From positions 28,456,520 through 28,520,519 of the forward strand of contig OW203767.1 in assembly GCA_934045905.1 (NCBI GenBank): a stretch of DNA of 64,000 nt, written 5' to 3'. Source of the DNA: Leuctra nigra. Its lineage: Eukaryota; Arthropoda; Insecta; Plecoptera; Leuctridae. Positions 34,060 through 47,300 of this stretch are shown one piece after another. Made by a program: the position numbers and the translations under genes. Numbering within the stretch: the first letter of the stretch is position 1; each line of letters begins with the position of its first letter. Under the pieces are notes generated by a model that was not told the DNA's origin, made no database searches, and saw only the letters and a program-made list of their open reading frames with translations.

Positions 34060-35664
34060 TAATAAAATAGTTTTATAAAGATTTTAGCCACAAAATTAAG
34101 GCGAATATAAATAATATTACCCCATATTCGATGTCATGTGTTGATGTTTAAAACTGGGATATTCCTTGAATTTAATACACATTCCCCATCTAGTTGTAGT
34201 ATTGAAAATGGAATGAAGACTATTTTAATATTCTAAGTGGAGAGATGGCTCAAGAGGAGAGCGCGGGAAGGAGGGAGTGCAGAGAATGAAGAGAATGGAG
34301 GCCGGGAAGACCGGGAAGACCGGGATTGGCTTGACCAATGGCAATGGCGTACATACAAGTAAGATCCTGGTTTAGTTCTTTTTACCCGATATGTTATTGA
34401 AAAACAAGAATGAAAATAAACGATTTTTATAAATCCTGCCTCTGCCACCATTTGTAATTTTCAAAAAATATATACAATAATTAACAATTTTATTAAAAAG
34501 GTAAAACACGGTTAATAATATTTAACCGAAGATTATTTATCGTACCAATATAAACTGAACGCAAATTTTGTCACCAATTTCTATAAGATATAAAAATTGC
34601 AATTTTAATTCGTTATTAATTATGATCAAATGCTGTACATAGTCCGTGGATTTGGTTACCAAAATATAAAATATTATATATCAATACAAATACCAAATAT
34701 CAACTTAAAATATAAAATATAAAAATATGTCTAGTTTTCAATACATTCTCACGTGATTGTGATCAATGTCAGCGAGTGTACGCGTGCCTGAGGCCTCCCC
34801 CGCAGTCGGTGATCAAATCACAGAGGTGATTCGGTGATGCATCGGCATTATATAATGAAGTCGCAGCCCGCATACACATCGATTACACTCGAACCAACTG
34901 GAAAACACGATTGATCAAATCGAGGTATTGTTTACTAATTACATGGAAATAATTCACAATATACGGGATCAACTGTGTTACAAAAGTTCGCAATTTCAGG
35001 TTTGATTCTCGTTTATCCAGTATAGTGTCTGATAGCTATTGGTTTTCCATCTTTACAAATTATAAAGTTATTACTGCAATATTTTTGAAACACTATGTGG
35101 TGTTTGAAACACCATTACTGAAGAACCGAATACCGATTTTTAAGAATACACATTCTTCTTCCTTGCGAAAAATGAGTACTATTTGTGTGATTATTAGCAT
35201 ATAATAGTAAATATTTTAAAACTATGTACTTATTCGTTTATAATGTGAAAACCTACATCTGCCACCAATCGTAAATTTCAAAATGATTGGTATTCCTTAT
35301 TAAAATACAAATTTAACAATTTTACCGTAACTGAGGGATATAAATCCACTCAAAAATATCTCATTTTCTTGAGAAAAGTATGTGTTATTTACATATGTAC
35401 AACTTTAAAATTGCCAAAAGATTACTACCTAAATTTTTGAAAAAAGCCGCTTGATTGAGCTTTATGTCTTGCAGTTAACTTCTTAAACATAAAAGCTGTA
35501 AGAAATAATAAATATCTCACTAAATGGGCTCTTTGATGTGGATTTTATCCTTATGTTTCGTATTACTGATAGTTCCAAAAGAAAACTCATATTAAAAAAT
35601 CGACAAAAAAATCTCCGTTCTTTGATGTTTGTAATTGAATAATGAAACCAGCGTCACACTATTT
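34060..35664. other. Non-coding, no gene seen
   Basis: Mostly AT-rich. A GC-richer patch at 34740-34930 includes ATTATATAATG and several TGATCAAATCA-like words and might be a promoter or enhancer, but no downstream ORF supports that. Confidence 0.35.
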
Positions 35665-36252
35665 GTTCCGTCACTCTTGTCCGCCGTAAAGAATGCAAGT
35701 GTGAAAATGATCTGTTCCGTCACTCTTGTCCGCCGTAAAGAATGCAAGTGTGAAAATGATCTGTTCCGTCACTCTTGTCCGCCGTAAAGAATGCAAGTGT
35801 GAAAATGATCTGTTCCGTCACTCATGTCCGCCGTAAGGAATGCAAGTGTGAAAATGATCCGTTCCGTCACTCATGTCCGCCGTAAAGAATGCAAGTGTGA
35901 AAATGATCTGTTCCGTCACTCTTGTCCGCCGTAAAGAATGCAAGTGTGAAAATGATCTGTTCCGTCACTCTTGTCCGCCGTAAAGTATGCAAGTGTGAAA
36001 ATGATCCGTTCCGTCACTCATGTCCGCCGTAAAGAATGCAAGTGTGAAAATGATCTGTTCCGTCACTCTTGTCCGCCGTAAAGAATGCAAGTGTGAAAAT
36101 GATCTGTTCCGTCACTCTTGTCCGCCGTAAGGAATGCAAGTGTGAAAATGATCCGTTCCGTCACTCATGTCCGCCGTAAAGAATGCAAGTGTGAAAATGA
36201 TCTGTTCCGTCACTCTTGTCCGCCGTAAAGAATGCAAGTGTGAAAATGATCC
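35665..36252. repeat. Tandem array, 12 copies of a 49-bp unit
   Basis: The unit GTTCCGTCACTC(T/A)TGTCC continues with GCCGTAAAGAATGCAAGTG and TGAAAATGATC. Unit variants (CTCTT/CTCAT, AAAG/AAGG, GATCT/GATCC) recur in linked combinations, so groups of units were copied together. Since 49 is not a multiple of three, a translated repeat protein is not expected. Confidence 0.95.
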
Positions 36253-36596
36253 GCCAAGTGCCCTCCATCACCCACGATGTATCGCCCGCTGGTTTTCTAC
36301 TCGCCACGATTTCGTTCTGCTGTCACATATTGTATCTGTTCGCACTCGACAATCACTGCGCGCGGTGTTCATTATGGAATGATGTTTCATTCACTGGACG
36401 TGCGATTGACACTCGACACTTCGGCATCACACTTTCGCGTCGCAAACACAAACAAGAGGACACAAATCATTGCGAGCGTTTAAAACACTGATGTGCATTG
36501 GAAATGATCATATCTATGACATTTTTTACGATTTATAGTTTTGAATCTAGAATATCTCTACAAATGTAATTTTTCAAGGAAGAAAATGTATGAAAT
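36253..36596. other. Unique flank of the 49-bp array
   Basis: Moderately GC-rich for 230 bp (36253-36480) with overlapping short ORFs but no motif, then AT-rich up to the SINE. Confidence 0.35.
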
Positions 36597-36877
36597 AATT
36601 TTTTTGTCTGGGGCTTCGTCGCACTGTTCTGCAGCGAGGCTAATGGCGACGGATGAATGATTATGATGATGATTGAGAGATGATGGTGAAGAGTAGGTAA
36701 TGATGGAAGGTGAGAAGGAGGCGGTCGTGGCATATTAGTAGGGTACCTTCCCAGCATTTGCCTGTCGACTGAGGGAAAACCACGAAAAAAAACAGTCAGG
36801 AAGGACGGCCGCGGGAATCGAACCCGGGATTCCGGAAACAAGTTCAGAGCGGTACCACTCAGCCATACCTGTTCCGT
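36597..36877 (-). mobile_element. tRNA-derived SINE with target duplication
   Basis: On the minus strand the head begins CGGAACAGGTATGGCTGAG. The pol III A box TGGCTGAGTGG (complement of 36855-36865) and B box GGTTCGATTCC (complement of 36814-36824) are both present in a tRNA-like arrangement. A body of about 200 bp with GGGAAGGTACCCTACTAATA follows and ends in AGCCCCAGACAAAAAAA. TATGAAAT occurs at 36589-36596 and 36878-36885 as an 8-bp target duplication. The length and A-tail fit a LINE-mobilised SINE. Diverged relatives are at 10336, 43362 and 58620. Confidence 0.85.
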
Positions 36878-36885
36878 TATGAAAT

Positions 36886-37851
36886 TATATTTCTGTACTA
36901 CATTCCATTTTATTATTCGACTGATTAGGCTTACCTAGCTGAGTATTGTTTAATTAATTTCAACTTTATGAGCTCAAAATCATATTTAAAAAGATAGATC
37001 AAAATTTGTAGATTTTAATAGCTGTAAATGTATTTTATAGCAAGTTGTATTGTTTTTTGCTCTGTATTCAATTTCTTCTCATTCTTAACACAGACGACTT
37101 CTCTTTTAATTTACTAGATTTATGGACCAATCATTTGTAGGCTTTTCGTTATGCGAATAATATAATATATATTGTTTTCAATAGGAAATAAATGAAATAT
37201 CATATTATATGATTTTAATATTTACATTGCATTTATTCCTTTCATCGTCCTTACAAATGTACATATAAATCTGATAGTATGATTCGGACTCTTTTGCCTT
37301 CTAACACATTCATATTTAATCATAATCCTGAATTTTCAATCAGTAACGTCAAAGTCCATATTTTTATTGTCAAATGAATAAAATAAACATGTCAATTTTT
37401 AAACACACGATGAAAAACAAACGTCTATTTTCCGATGAGATTAAAAAGCTCGTGAAATCCTCGCAATTCCACAACTCAATCATATCGAAATCATCCAATA
37501 AACTGGGATTAATTGACCGAGCCGCGAACATCGAGTCGGACGCGCCATGTTGTCAGAGTGGGAGGGGGGGGGGGGGAGTTATTCATGCGACAGATTGTTT
37601 GATTATCGAGCTGGTTCGAACCGCTGATGAAAAACCATTTCATTTCCATCGCCCAATCACGTCGAACAAGAGGGATAAAGTTAGAGTACAAATATGTTAT
37701 TTAGAGTGACAAAAAGATTGTCCCGTATTTGACATATTTTGATGGATGTTGTGTAAATAAAAACCATTTTTTATTTGTTTTCGAGCTTGCAGGATGATAA
37801 AAATGTATCATTCAATAAGCCACACTGTACTTTTTTTTAATAATCTTATAT
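36886..37851. other. Non-coding, with a G13 run
   Basis: The 111-codon ORF at 37374-37709 spans a 13-base G run and has no recognisable domain, so I do not accept it as a gene. Confidence 0.35.
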
Positions 37852-37969
37852 CCGCTTTTTCAATACCTATATTGCCATGACAACAACCAATGACATTCCT
37901 AGAATGATAAAAGTAACTGCTAAACTTAACTAGGTACTGATTTTACAGGGCATTTAAAATCCGGTCTTA
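37852..37969. repeat. MITE-like element, copy 2
   Basis: Outer CCGCTTTTTCAATAC and TAAAATCCGGTCTTA ends and the interior ATGACAACAACCAATGACAT match the family of 33305 and 39820. About 118 bp, internally deleted. Confidence 0.45.
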
Positions 37970-39819
37970 GAATGATGTAAAATATTGTGTTCATCATTAT
38001 TGATGTTAAATTCAAGCTAATCTAAAAACTAAATATTTAATTCAATTTAAAAATGAATATTTCAAACATTTCAAACACCTAAATAAAATGAAAATCTATT
38101 TCCATTTTTGCTCAATCAATCATTATAAATTCTCGTCTCATTTCGTCAAACCATGTGAAATAAATCGTATTCAGAACACATCGAGTGAACTTTTATCTAT
38201 CCATAGATCCATAAACCACTCGAGTCAGTCGACCGATGTCAATATCTGTGAATATATCAAAAACACCGCTGTAGTTACTTTCTGAATGGGATGCTTGACA
38301 TACTGCTACTTGTACCATTCAACATTTCAACGTTGCTATAAAGTATTCATTAATACGTAACAGTCCCCCCCCCTCCCCCCCACACCCTATACAATTCACT
38401 CTGGTGGTGTTACTGTGTGAATGCTTGTTGCAGCCACGCTAGCTCGCTCAGTAATATCAAGTGGGCCGATGAAAAATGTCAGCTTGTACATTATGTATAT
38501 ATCCAAGAGTCAATAAAACGCAGATGTGTGTTGCTACCATCACACCCCTCATCAACCTATCCTATACATGTCATTAAATGGTGTGGCAAAACTTGAAAAG
38601 TACTAGACAACACCAATTAAATTAAGTCAAAAGATTGCTGCGCGCTTTTGAGCGCGCGTATTTTTTTTAACGTCTGCGTGTGCTTTTGATTGGTATTTAT
38701 TTACGAGCGAGTGAAAAGAGAGTCAAGTGGATCCATTTTATTTGCGTTTTATTTCATCATTTATTTTGGATTTTTTTTTGTTTTCAGATAGACTCTATGG
38801 TTAATTTTATTCAAAATCTCTAGCGACACTTTTGCAATGGCGTCACTCAAGTCTTGACTTGGTCGAGTGCGCTTGAGTGTAACTTAGCTTCAATTAAGTC
38901 AAACTTGAGTAATGCGAGAACTGAAAACGCTGGAATTTAGCAAGTGCTGCTTACTGAAGGTCTATTCTAGACTGGTTACAGGAACATAATGGGATACATA
39001 CATTTTAAAAAATTTGAATAATATTATCGAGCAATTAAAATCGGGTACAATTAAAAAAAATCAACTGTAACAAATTCAATTTATTTTAGAAAAGAGTTCA
39101 AAATTTAATATGTTTGTATCAAATTGATAACATCAGTTCTCTAATTAGTTTGGTATATTTATATCTGTAGTCAATATTTTGATCTCATTTTAAGAGTATC
39201 AATAATAATGGCAGCAGTAAAAACATCACCAAACCAGCAGAAACTGCACTTTCCCGGATGTTATCTCTCCAAGAAAACTTTCTCACATTTTCCGGGAAAT
39301 GTGCTTACATCTAAGAACCAACCCCCAATATTCCACGATCTCCCAAATATCGTGGAGACATTTAATAGTTCCGCACTCGCCCCTAAACATCATATAATAT
39401 CTCGTGGGGGTTGGTTTTATGAGGAATTCATCATTAGACCAATACTCAGCCTCGTCGATGCGATGGAGTTTAGTGTCCAGAAGCGAGAGGAGATATAATT
39501 ACCCAATTACTAGCTCCTGGTCATCTTCCGCTGGATGTCGTCAATAACACTCTTCATTACCGCGGAAACACACCTAACTTCATAACAGCCAAACTTAGGG
39601 GAATTATTGGCCTGGGGACATTCTGGGCTCGAGACCAGTGTACGGTTCTTATGGTTATGGTTTCGGGATTCTATTACCCCTTTGGTAAATTTCGGAAATT
39701 GGATAGATCCAAATGCTTGAATACTTACTTCCACATACTTCATTAAAGTGTATTTTCTATGTAAATTTTAAAATTTAAAATGAATCAAGAAAAAAATAAT
39801 TATATTAAGATTAGTGAGA
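37970..39819. other. Non-coding, with nested inverted repeats near 39250-39416
   Basis: CTTTCCCGG/CCGGGAAA (about 39247-39299), CACGAT/ATCGTG (about 39334-39354) and AACCAACCCCCA (39316-39327) / TGGGGGTTGGTT (39405-39416) form nested dyads overlapping a 96-codon ORF (39208-39498). The ORF lacks domain features. C-rich runs lie at 38364-38388. Confidence 0.35.
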
Positions 39820-39958
39820 GCCAGTTTTTCAATGCTCTGCTATATTCTAAACAGTTGATTATGAGTATATTGTCGTAGCAACAACCAATCCCAACAATTC
39901 CTTAAATTACCACTTAAACTTAACTACTTGTTTAACAGACGATTGTAAAACCGGTCCT
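39820..39958. repeat. MITE-like element, copy 3 (best preserved ends)
   Basis: The left end GCCAGTTTTTCAATGCTCTG is an imperfect inverse complement of the right end CAGACGATTGTAAAACCGG. The interior has AACAGTTGATTA and CAACAACCAAT. 139 bp, no ORF. Confidence 0.6.
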
Positions 39959-42900
39959 AAAAAGTAATAAGAAATAAAAATATCCATGATATTTTACAAT
40001 TTGTTCTAGCTCAATATTGGTTGAAACAGCTATAAGCTAATCTAACTCTTTATCTCTTGTAAACATTTTATTTGTCAAGACACAACTTATACATTTCACT
40101 TGGTTAGCCCAAAACTTTCATTGTGATATTTGTGCGTTCTGCTGTAAATGATGTCGCACATACAGGGACAGTTGACACAATGGACAGATCTTCCCCTCCC
40201 CCTCCCCCAGCGTCTAAGAGGTCACAGCGCACCTCGTGGTGAATCAATCAACCGACTAATGAAACAGCGTGGAGTTTTATGTCCGGTGTCGATGGCTCGG
40301 TCGGTGGATGTCTCAGAAGATGTTTCTTCCACAGCTCTTCTCATGCAAGAAGCTCCGTTTCTCAAGAGAAAGAGAGAAAATTGTGCTTATTATAGGTCTT
40401 TTGTGATTTTACATATCTACTACCCTTAAAATTGTTCAAAATAACTGATACAGAACTAAATAAAAGTTCCGGGTTCAAATTTGAAATATTTTTTAAGGGT
40501 GTGCCAAATTATCAAGGATATATTATCACCTAAACTGTTTCATCATATAAATATTATAGATTACTATGATTTGTCTAGGTGGAGGAGCCGTGATATTTTC
40601 CCTTCTTGGAAAATTTCATGCGGCACCTCCACTTATATATTTTAATGATCGTAAAACTTTATATAAGAAACACAGTTTAAGCAAAAACTGAAAATAGAAC
40701 CCTATAAATCGTCTAATGATGATATGTTTTCTACTTATCAAGTAATATTAAATAGATAAAAGTTTTCTTCCCGAAAAAGGCTCCAACTCTTCTGAGCCTA
40801 GCAGTAGGTTGCTTTTAGTGTTGTTGTTTTTTCTTGTAAGATATAAAGCTTGAGTATCTATCCACGGCGGGGTAGACACTGGTGGTGTCTATCCAGTAAT
40901 CCCCGTATTGGTTGCTTATTGGGTCGGGGGGTTGATGCGGTAATGCGTCCCCCCCCCCCCCTCAACCCCTCAACCCCAACCACCACTGATAGTAATAATA
41001 CTGCTGTAAGCGCGTCTTAGATCATAAGTTACTTAACTCGAAAATCTTCTTCCCTTTTGCCAGACGACCAGAGCTTTTAAGGGTGCGAAAGATTTTTATA
41101 TGGGACGTATATATTTAGGGAGTGGAATGGGAAAATATGGGTTGTATCAAAGCTTCGATCTAAGTCTGGTAATTTGTTGGTAAACTACATTCGACCGAAG
41201 ATTTTTGCTGTAAAGAAGATGTTGTCGACATAGTTTTTATAGCTTGGTAGAGTGTGATTTTATGTGGGAAATGTTTTTTAATCAAAAACTTCGATATGAT
41301 GAGGATATAAAATTGCAAGTATGTTAAGATTTTTCTAAAACTTTACTTGACTGTTTGTTAGTATAGTAAGTCGGTAATAAATAATAATAGTAAGGAGAAA
41401 CCAAAACATTGAGTCTTAAAATGCAATAGGTTATATCTGGAATGATCTGGCAGTTTAATATTATTATTGACGAGTTTCCAGAGATAATCTGAATAACCTA
41501 ACTGCACATGATCTTGTTTTTGGAAACTTGTGCCATCAGCAATTCTAGAAATGGTCAAGTAGCAATTTTGTGAAAAGTTGTAAAATAACAGAATTGGCAA
41601 ACAGTTTTTGGAATCTCTAAAATGTGTTGATTTCCTTGAATAATCATCTTTACGTGCTCGATGTAGGTACTAACGAGAGATAAAATACATGAATTCAGCT
41701 CTAAAAGATGTCCGCTACTCGTGACCTCACCAACAAAACCGACATAGTTGCATCTCAAAGAAATTCCTTTCAGCATCCATCCATAATCACAGTTCCCAGA
41801 GAAATAAATCATAAATTATTGACACGTTTCACATCTCTCCTCTCTCTTTTTATCACTTATAAATATTCATAATCTCCATCTTTGTCACATACACTGAACA
41901 TATTAATTTATTCCTTATTTCGCATTGCGGTCTCACTTACTCCTAATGGCATAACTCTCTCTCCGTCTTTGTCATTCTTATACACTTGACAATATATGTT
42001 AATACAGCATCACCATTGCTGATTAATAATGTTCAGTAATAATGGACGTGATCCTTTTGCCATTGTGAATCTTAGTATTATATTAAAACAAGTTGTCTAC
42101 AGAGTAGCGAAGACATTTGCAATTCCCTTTAGATTTGGAACCCTTGGAAGAGACATTTTCGGGCTCTCGTAGTTTGAAATGTGATGAAATATTCCAGTTC
42201 TCTCTATGCAAGGAATATTGTTTGCTGCTATAGTTAATGTACAGTCAGAGAGACGACTGAAATTCAAGGAATTTATTTATATTAAAATAGTCGACAATTC
42301 GTTATCATAGATCATTTCTAGAGTGCGATTATTTATTGTAATTTATTGAAATCTTAGGAATTATTCTGAATTTTGAGTGAGTCAATAGAGGGCAATGGTC
42401 TTAGAAATTCTAGAGCAATATCTTTCGAAAATGTTAAGGATTCTCTTGTAACATTATCAATCTAATTTTAAACATAAAATGACGATTTGATGTAGGGAGT
42501 TCAGTATTATGTAAAATTATTTCTACAAAATCAATATTTTTGATAAATTAAATACGGAATAAAAACGATTTTAAGTAATTTTAATAAATCGACGTTAGCC
42601 TAAATTGAACCGTTCATGATGTATGTTTACAGTTTATTTATAAATTGGAAGCTAATTTTTACTGAATCCTGTTATTAGAATATTTTTAATTAACAACCGC
42701 TCTACACACAACAAATTAATTATTTGTCCAACGCAATTTTCTTCCAAACACACTTTCACCCTGGCGCGTCATATTGGCAATCAGTTCCATCACCCCCTAA
42801 ACCCAGCATTTACCATGAGAGCCCGCGTTTTCATTAATAAGTTTGTCCATGGCGCTGCCGATAAGTTTAATCAGGGACATATCGCTGCCTGCTAGTCGCT

Positions 42901-43361
42901 CGACCGAGGCAATATCGGAAGAGGCAGCGGCTGTGGGAATGATAGGCCCAGAGAAGCGTGAGAGTAATATCAGAAGTTATTAGCTATTGATGTCGACAGA
43001 GGTTCAATGACTATAAAAGCGACTACAATGAGAAGTTAGTGTGCTTTTCCTCGCCGGCGTAGATTTCAGCGGGTGGAAGAGGTCTTATATTGGTAGCCAT
43101 TGACCAGAGCTTTTTTTCCTACAGGGGTGGGAAACATTATACTGGACAATGTAAGTGTGTTTGGGGAAATACGGGAATGGGTGAATTTGACCAAGACTAA
43201 TTGAACCAAAAGAAAGGAATCTACGTAAAAATGCGTGATTTCTTAAATGGTAAAAATCGTCTTGGAAATCAGAAAAACCTGAATGAGCTTTTGGACTTTT
43301 GGCGTTTTGAGGATTTAAAACATTTTTATGTAATGCTACTTTTCACTTATGGCTGATTATG
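39959..43361. other. Non-coding, no supported gene
   Basis: Short ORFs at 40148-40429, 41358-41600 and 41555-41812 show no motif. A C-run with CTCAACCCC repeats is at 40948-40978. A less AT-rich patch at 42770-42960 has no ORF. Confidence 0.4.
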
Positions 43362-43480
43362 GGGATGAAAATGAATGAGATGTTGGGAATGAGGTGATCG
43401 TGGACTAGTAGTTGGCATTCGCTTATCGACTGAAGAATGGAACCTGGGACCCCGATAGGAAAGTAGAATGACGTATTGAC
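43362..43480 (-). repeat. Diverged tRNA-derived SINE copy
   Basis: GATCGTGGACTAGTAGT, TTATCGACTGAAGAATGG and ACCTGGGACCCCGATAGG align with the order GTCGTGGCATATTAGTAG, GTCGACTGAGGGAAAACC and AACCCGGGATTCCGGAAA of the 36597-36877 element. Confidence 0.5.
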
Positions 43481-44063
43481 ATAAAACTATATCGGTGTAT
43501 TTAATGTGTTTACAATAGACAATTCACTTCGTAGCTCCTATTTATCAGAGTATATTTATGGTATATTCAAGAACCTATACTTTGATTTTTAACTAATCGT
43601 TTTTTTTTACCGAATCCTGAGCATAAAGGTTTCTCAGCTTGAAAACTTTCATTTATTGCTTAGACGAATATAATAGTTTGGCGTATTTATACTAAAATAA
43701 TTCATAATTTCAGTAAAATTTAGATGCAAATGTTTTCCATTCATAAGCATGAGATAAAAAGTTAACAATACTACAATATCATTAGTTAAGTAATTGCAAA
43801 CTCTATATAGTTCTTTATCTAGTTCTATTTGCCATATTTACTTTTGATGAGAAAATACACCTACTTTCGTCACCCCTGCAATACCGCCTAAGACATCGGT
43901 ATTAAAAAAAGATCTTTTATCGCCGGACAAGAAGCTGTATCCAGCAGCCATTGAGACCAATATCAAACCACGTCCATGTTTGCCCCTCTCTCCCCTACTC
44001 CTGGATTGACCGGACGACCGGGGTGGGCGATCATTGGGTCGAGACCCGAAAACATGGGTCTTC
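43481..44063. other. Non-coding, nothing recognised
   Basis: AT-rich, with short ORFs only. The more GC-rich end (43860-44060) flanks the retroposon target site. Confidence 0.35.
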
Positions 44064-44077
44064 ACAGATCCTCATAG

Positions 44078-44340
44078 ACTTCTTCCTCAACCTTCGTTTG
44101 GGAGAGTCACAAATACTGCTGGCCTATCTGACCATGTCAGGCGCCATTAAAGAATAGAATAATTCTGAATTTTAAACAACTACTAACTGGCCTATGTGCC
44201 AAAATACAACGAGTGAAAATATATAGCATAATAATAAATTGAAACATTATAAAACTACATCGAATATAAATAAATTAAAGCTGGCCAGTATGACCATAGA
44301 TGTCGAGTGCCATTAAAACCGGAAGTGAAGAAGAAGAAGA
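44078..44340 (+). mobile_element. Small retroposon with 14-bp target duplication
   Basis: ACAGATCCTCATAG occurs at 44064-44077 and again at 44341-44354, flanking 263 bp exactly. The insert ends with a GAAGAAGAAGAAGA tail and contains two related internal phrases (GGCCTATCTGACCATGTCAG ... GCCATTAAA and GGCCAGTATGACCATAGATG ... GCCATTAAA). The long target duplication plus simple-sequence tail indicates target-primed insertion of a non-autonomous or 5'-truncated element. No coding sequence. Confidence 0.7.
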
Positions 44341-44354
44341 ACAGATCCTCATAG

Positions 44355-47300
44355 GAAGATGTGAGTTAGTTAGTCAAATCTGTGAATGCTGGGTGATGAG
44401 GATATTGACTCTTCAAATTAAAATACATGTTATTTTATAACTTTGTCGAAGTTCTGGAGAACCTTTGTGATTTGAAAAGTTTTAGTTAGGTATTAGTTAG
44501 AAAATTGATGGCTCAGTAGTACGTTTGTCAATCATAAAAAAACTTAATACAGGGCTTATTTACTAAAGGTGAAAAAATAATATGATTTCTCTATATTTGA
44601 GCTTTTACATAGAAAAAATTGCACTTCTTGCATAATTTGTCAGATTTTGGTAGTAATTTTAGTTCACTACGTAGGACGGAGTTGCACGAATACATTTCTG
44701 AATGAAGATTTCAGAAAATGTTAAAGCTTCGGAGTAAAATCTTGCTGTGACCTTCCTTAATTTATGTTATTCATTATGGTTTTTACTTAGCTGTAAGTCC
44801 TGCTGTAGTGTCGTTCAATTATGTTTTGTTCTGAGTCTACAGTCAAAACATTGATCCTTGAAATCCAGAGTTGATACAACGATCCAAAATACTCTGAAAA
44901 CACATTAAGACCCTTTTCTCGATTGACAATAAAACCAGGATTAATACCACGACAAAGAACTAGGGGAATAGATCTTTTAATGAATCAATTGGTGAAGATT
45001 CCGATCAAATAACAATCAAAAGACTCTACAAAAAGCCACGACACTATACAGATAAATAAAAAGCGAGTTATACTAGACAAATATTTCTATTCCAACAAGG
45101 ACATCCTAATTAGAGAAATATCTCACATTTCTTATTAATAATATAAAACATACCTATGTTTAATTAGAAGCTCGACTCCTCACAATGGCACCTACCTTAT
45201 TGACGCCTCTCTTCCATGGGCTATGTAAAGTTTCTATACCTCGTAAAGTCTAATGATACACTTAAACCATATGAATGTGAGGTGCGAAGTTCCAGTAATT
45301 AATAGCTTCACTGGCAATGGGCATATTATACGCCTAGTGCTGGGGTATCTTCACACTGGGCCTTATTTATAGGCCGGCCTGTATAGAGGTGAGCCCCAAG
45401 AAATACTGCCAAATGAGGGGGAGGGGGTAATATCAACTACCTTGCAATTAGGGATGTGTACACTCGTGCTCCAGAGAAAATATCAAATTGTAAACATGTA
45501 CAGGTTGAAAGTAGGTGGGAAAGTTGATAGTAAATTTATGTTTTAAAAATATAGTTATTTGATAGAATTATTCCACATAAAGTTTTTTGGGGGAAATAAA
45601 ATTTTGCTTGTTCTGAAATAATTTTGCATCTTATTCTAAAAATTAAATAACGCTATGATTAATCTATTGAATGACAAATTCTAGCATGAAGATCTGTCTC
45701 AGGTATTGAAATAAATTCCTAATTTCACACAGAAATATATTTATTCCATTAAAAATCAGTTTAAATTAAAATTTACAAGATGTCTTGTTTTCCTAAGGTC
45801 AGGAAGTCTAAATTACACTGAAAATATTTTGAATCAAAACACAAGATCAGTCTTTTCAATAAACATAACATGTTTTAGCCGATATTCTTTAAGCACTCCA
45901 CTAATTTATCTTCATGATATTCAGTTATTGTTACCACTAACTAGTTTTCCTAGGGCCCTTATTCTCGATTCGGGCCAGAATCCAAATTTAAGATTTTAAA
46001 ATGATAGAATATGGCTCTTGTGATGTATTTTAATTTATTAAATAATACCTTGAGTCAAAACATTCCTCGAAATGCATTGCTTACACTTTACCTGGACACT
46101 TTGTCAACAATGCGTTTAAATTAATATATTTTTGAAATTTATGATTATGGGAAATCTTGGCTCTTGTACTGAAATTGTATTCCGATGTGCGACTAATGAT
46201 TGAATGACGTCACAGCCCGCATGGTTTGTGTCCAGAAAACCCCGAGCAATAATCATCACTGAACAATACCAGATGATTGGCCCCGCTCTGCTGAGCGATC
46301 TCTCAGGATAGTTCGAAATAAGGGCCAAAATATCCCCTTTAAAGAGCTGATTAGTTCGGTCAATTGACGCCAGTAGGAATCGGCAGGATTCAAATCGCTT
46401 TCGAAAACGAGCTCACGGGATGTGGGAATTGGCTTGTGGGGAAGGGAGGGGGAATCATTCCCACTAGAGAATGGGAATAAACTCGTTTTAGACTTTGTGG
46501 CTGATAACGTTCCTGCCAAACCCCTTCAGATGGTCGGGATTCTTTTCAAAAACATCGATGCCGGATCAAATTACAAGTTATCTTTTATTTCTTATTTTGC
46601 AGCAGAATATTTGTTAAATGCTGACTTCGTTTAAAACCTGTACTATATCGAAATTAATCTTTAATCAGTGTGCATCGTTCAATATTTGGATTTGATCAAA
46701 TGCTCACTTGTATCCGAAAGTAAGGACGGAAAACTTTTTAAGAAGAATAATACATAAAAAAATACTGTTGAATATGACGATTGATGACAAATGAAGACTA
46801 TTTGACTAATTACTATTGATCATGTGAATGAATATGAGAGAATCTACGAATGCGTGTTTATATTTAAAGTTTTAATTGAAATCCTCTTTCTTGAATGTTC
46901 CCTTGACAATTTCGTGTCTCTGAAATCCGGTAAAAATACTTGATTTTAAAACGTCGCATGTTTTCGGCAAGACTAGTACGTTTAACGAAGAAAAGCAGAA
47001 GCCTCGGTTCAACCATTTTGAGCAGCAAATGTTGCGAGAAGTTCCACAGTATTCAATTGGCAATAAAATTTGATAGTTTGCTCATGTTCAAGGAAATATT
47101 ACCAAATTTCCTTCTGTTCCCCTCCATTCTCGAGCATTCTTCCCCCCTTATCTGATATCACCAAAGCTCCCCCCACCATCCAGTATTCAAATTGAAATCT
47201 TTGGCTCTACCCTAATTCAGATTAAATGATAAAAATTCCTTGGAACACACTAAAATCAACGATCCATTAATTTCAATAGGTTTTCCAGTTTTAAGATAAC

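Noticed and set aside
35665..36491. Short ORFs running out of the 49-bp array (MSAVKNASVKM...)
   Set aside because: A 49-bp unit shifts frame every copy. These ORFs only cover the last one or two units and show no domain.
36805..36877. tRNA gene on the minus strand
   Set aside because: A and B boxes are present, but the 3' acceptor half does not pair with the 5' end and the sequence continues into a SINE body with target duplication.
39208..39498. 96-codon ORF starting MAAVKTSPNQQ
   Set aside because: Much of it is made of nested inverted repeats (CCGGGAA, CACGAT, AACCAACCCCCA pairs), so it is more likely a structured repeat than a protein.
46256..46519. 87-codon minus ORF with fairly protein-like composition
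   Set aside because: No ATG start, no flanking splice consensus and no known motif. Not enough to call.
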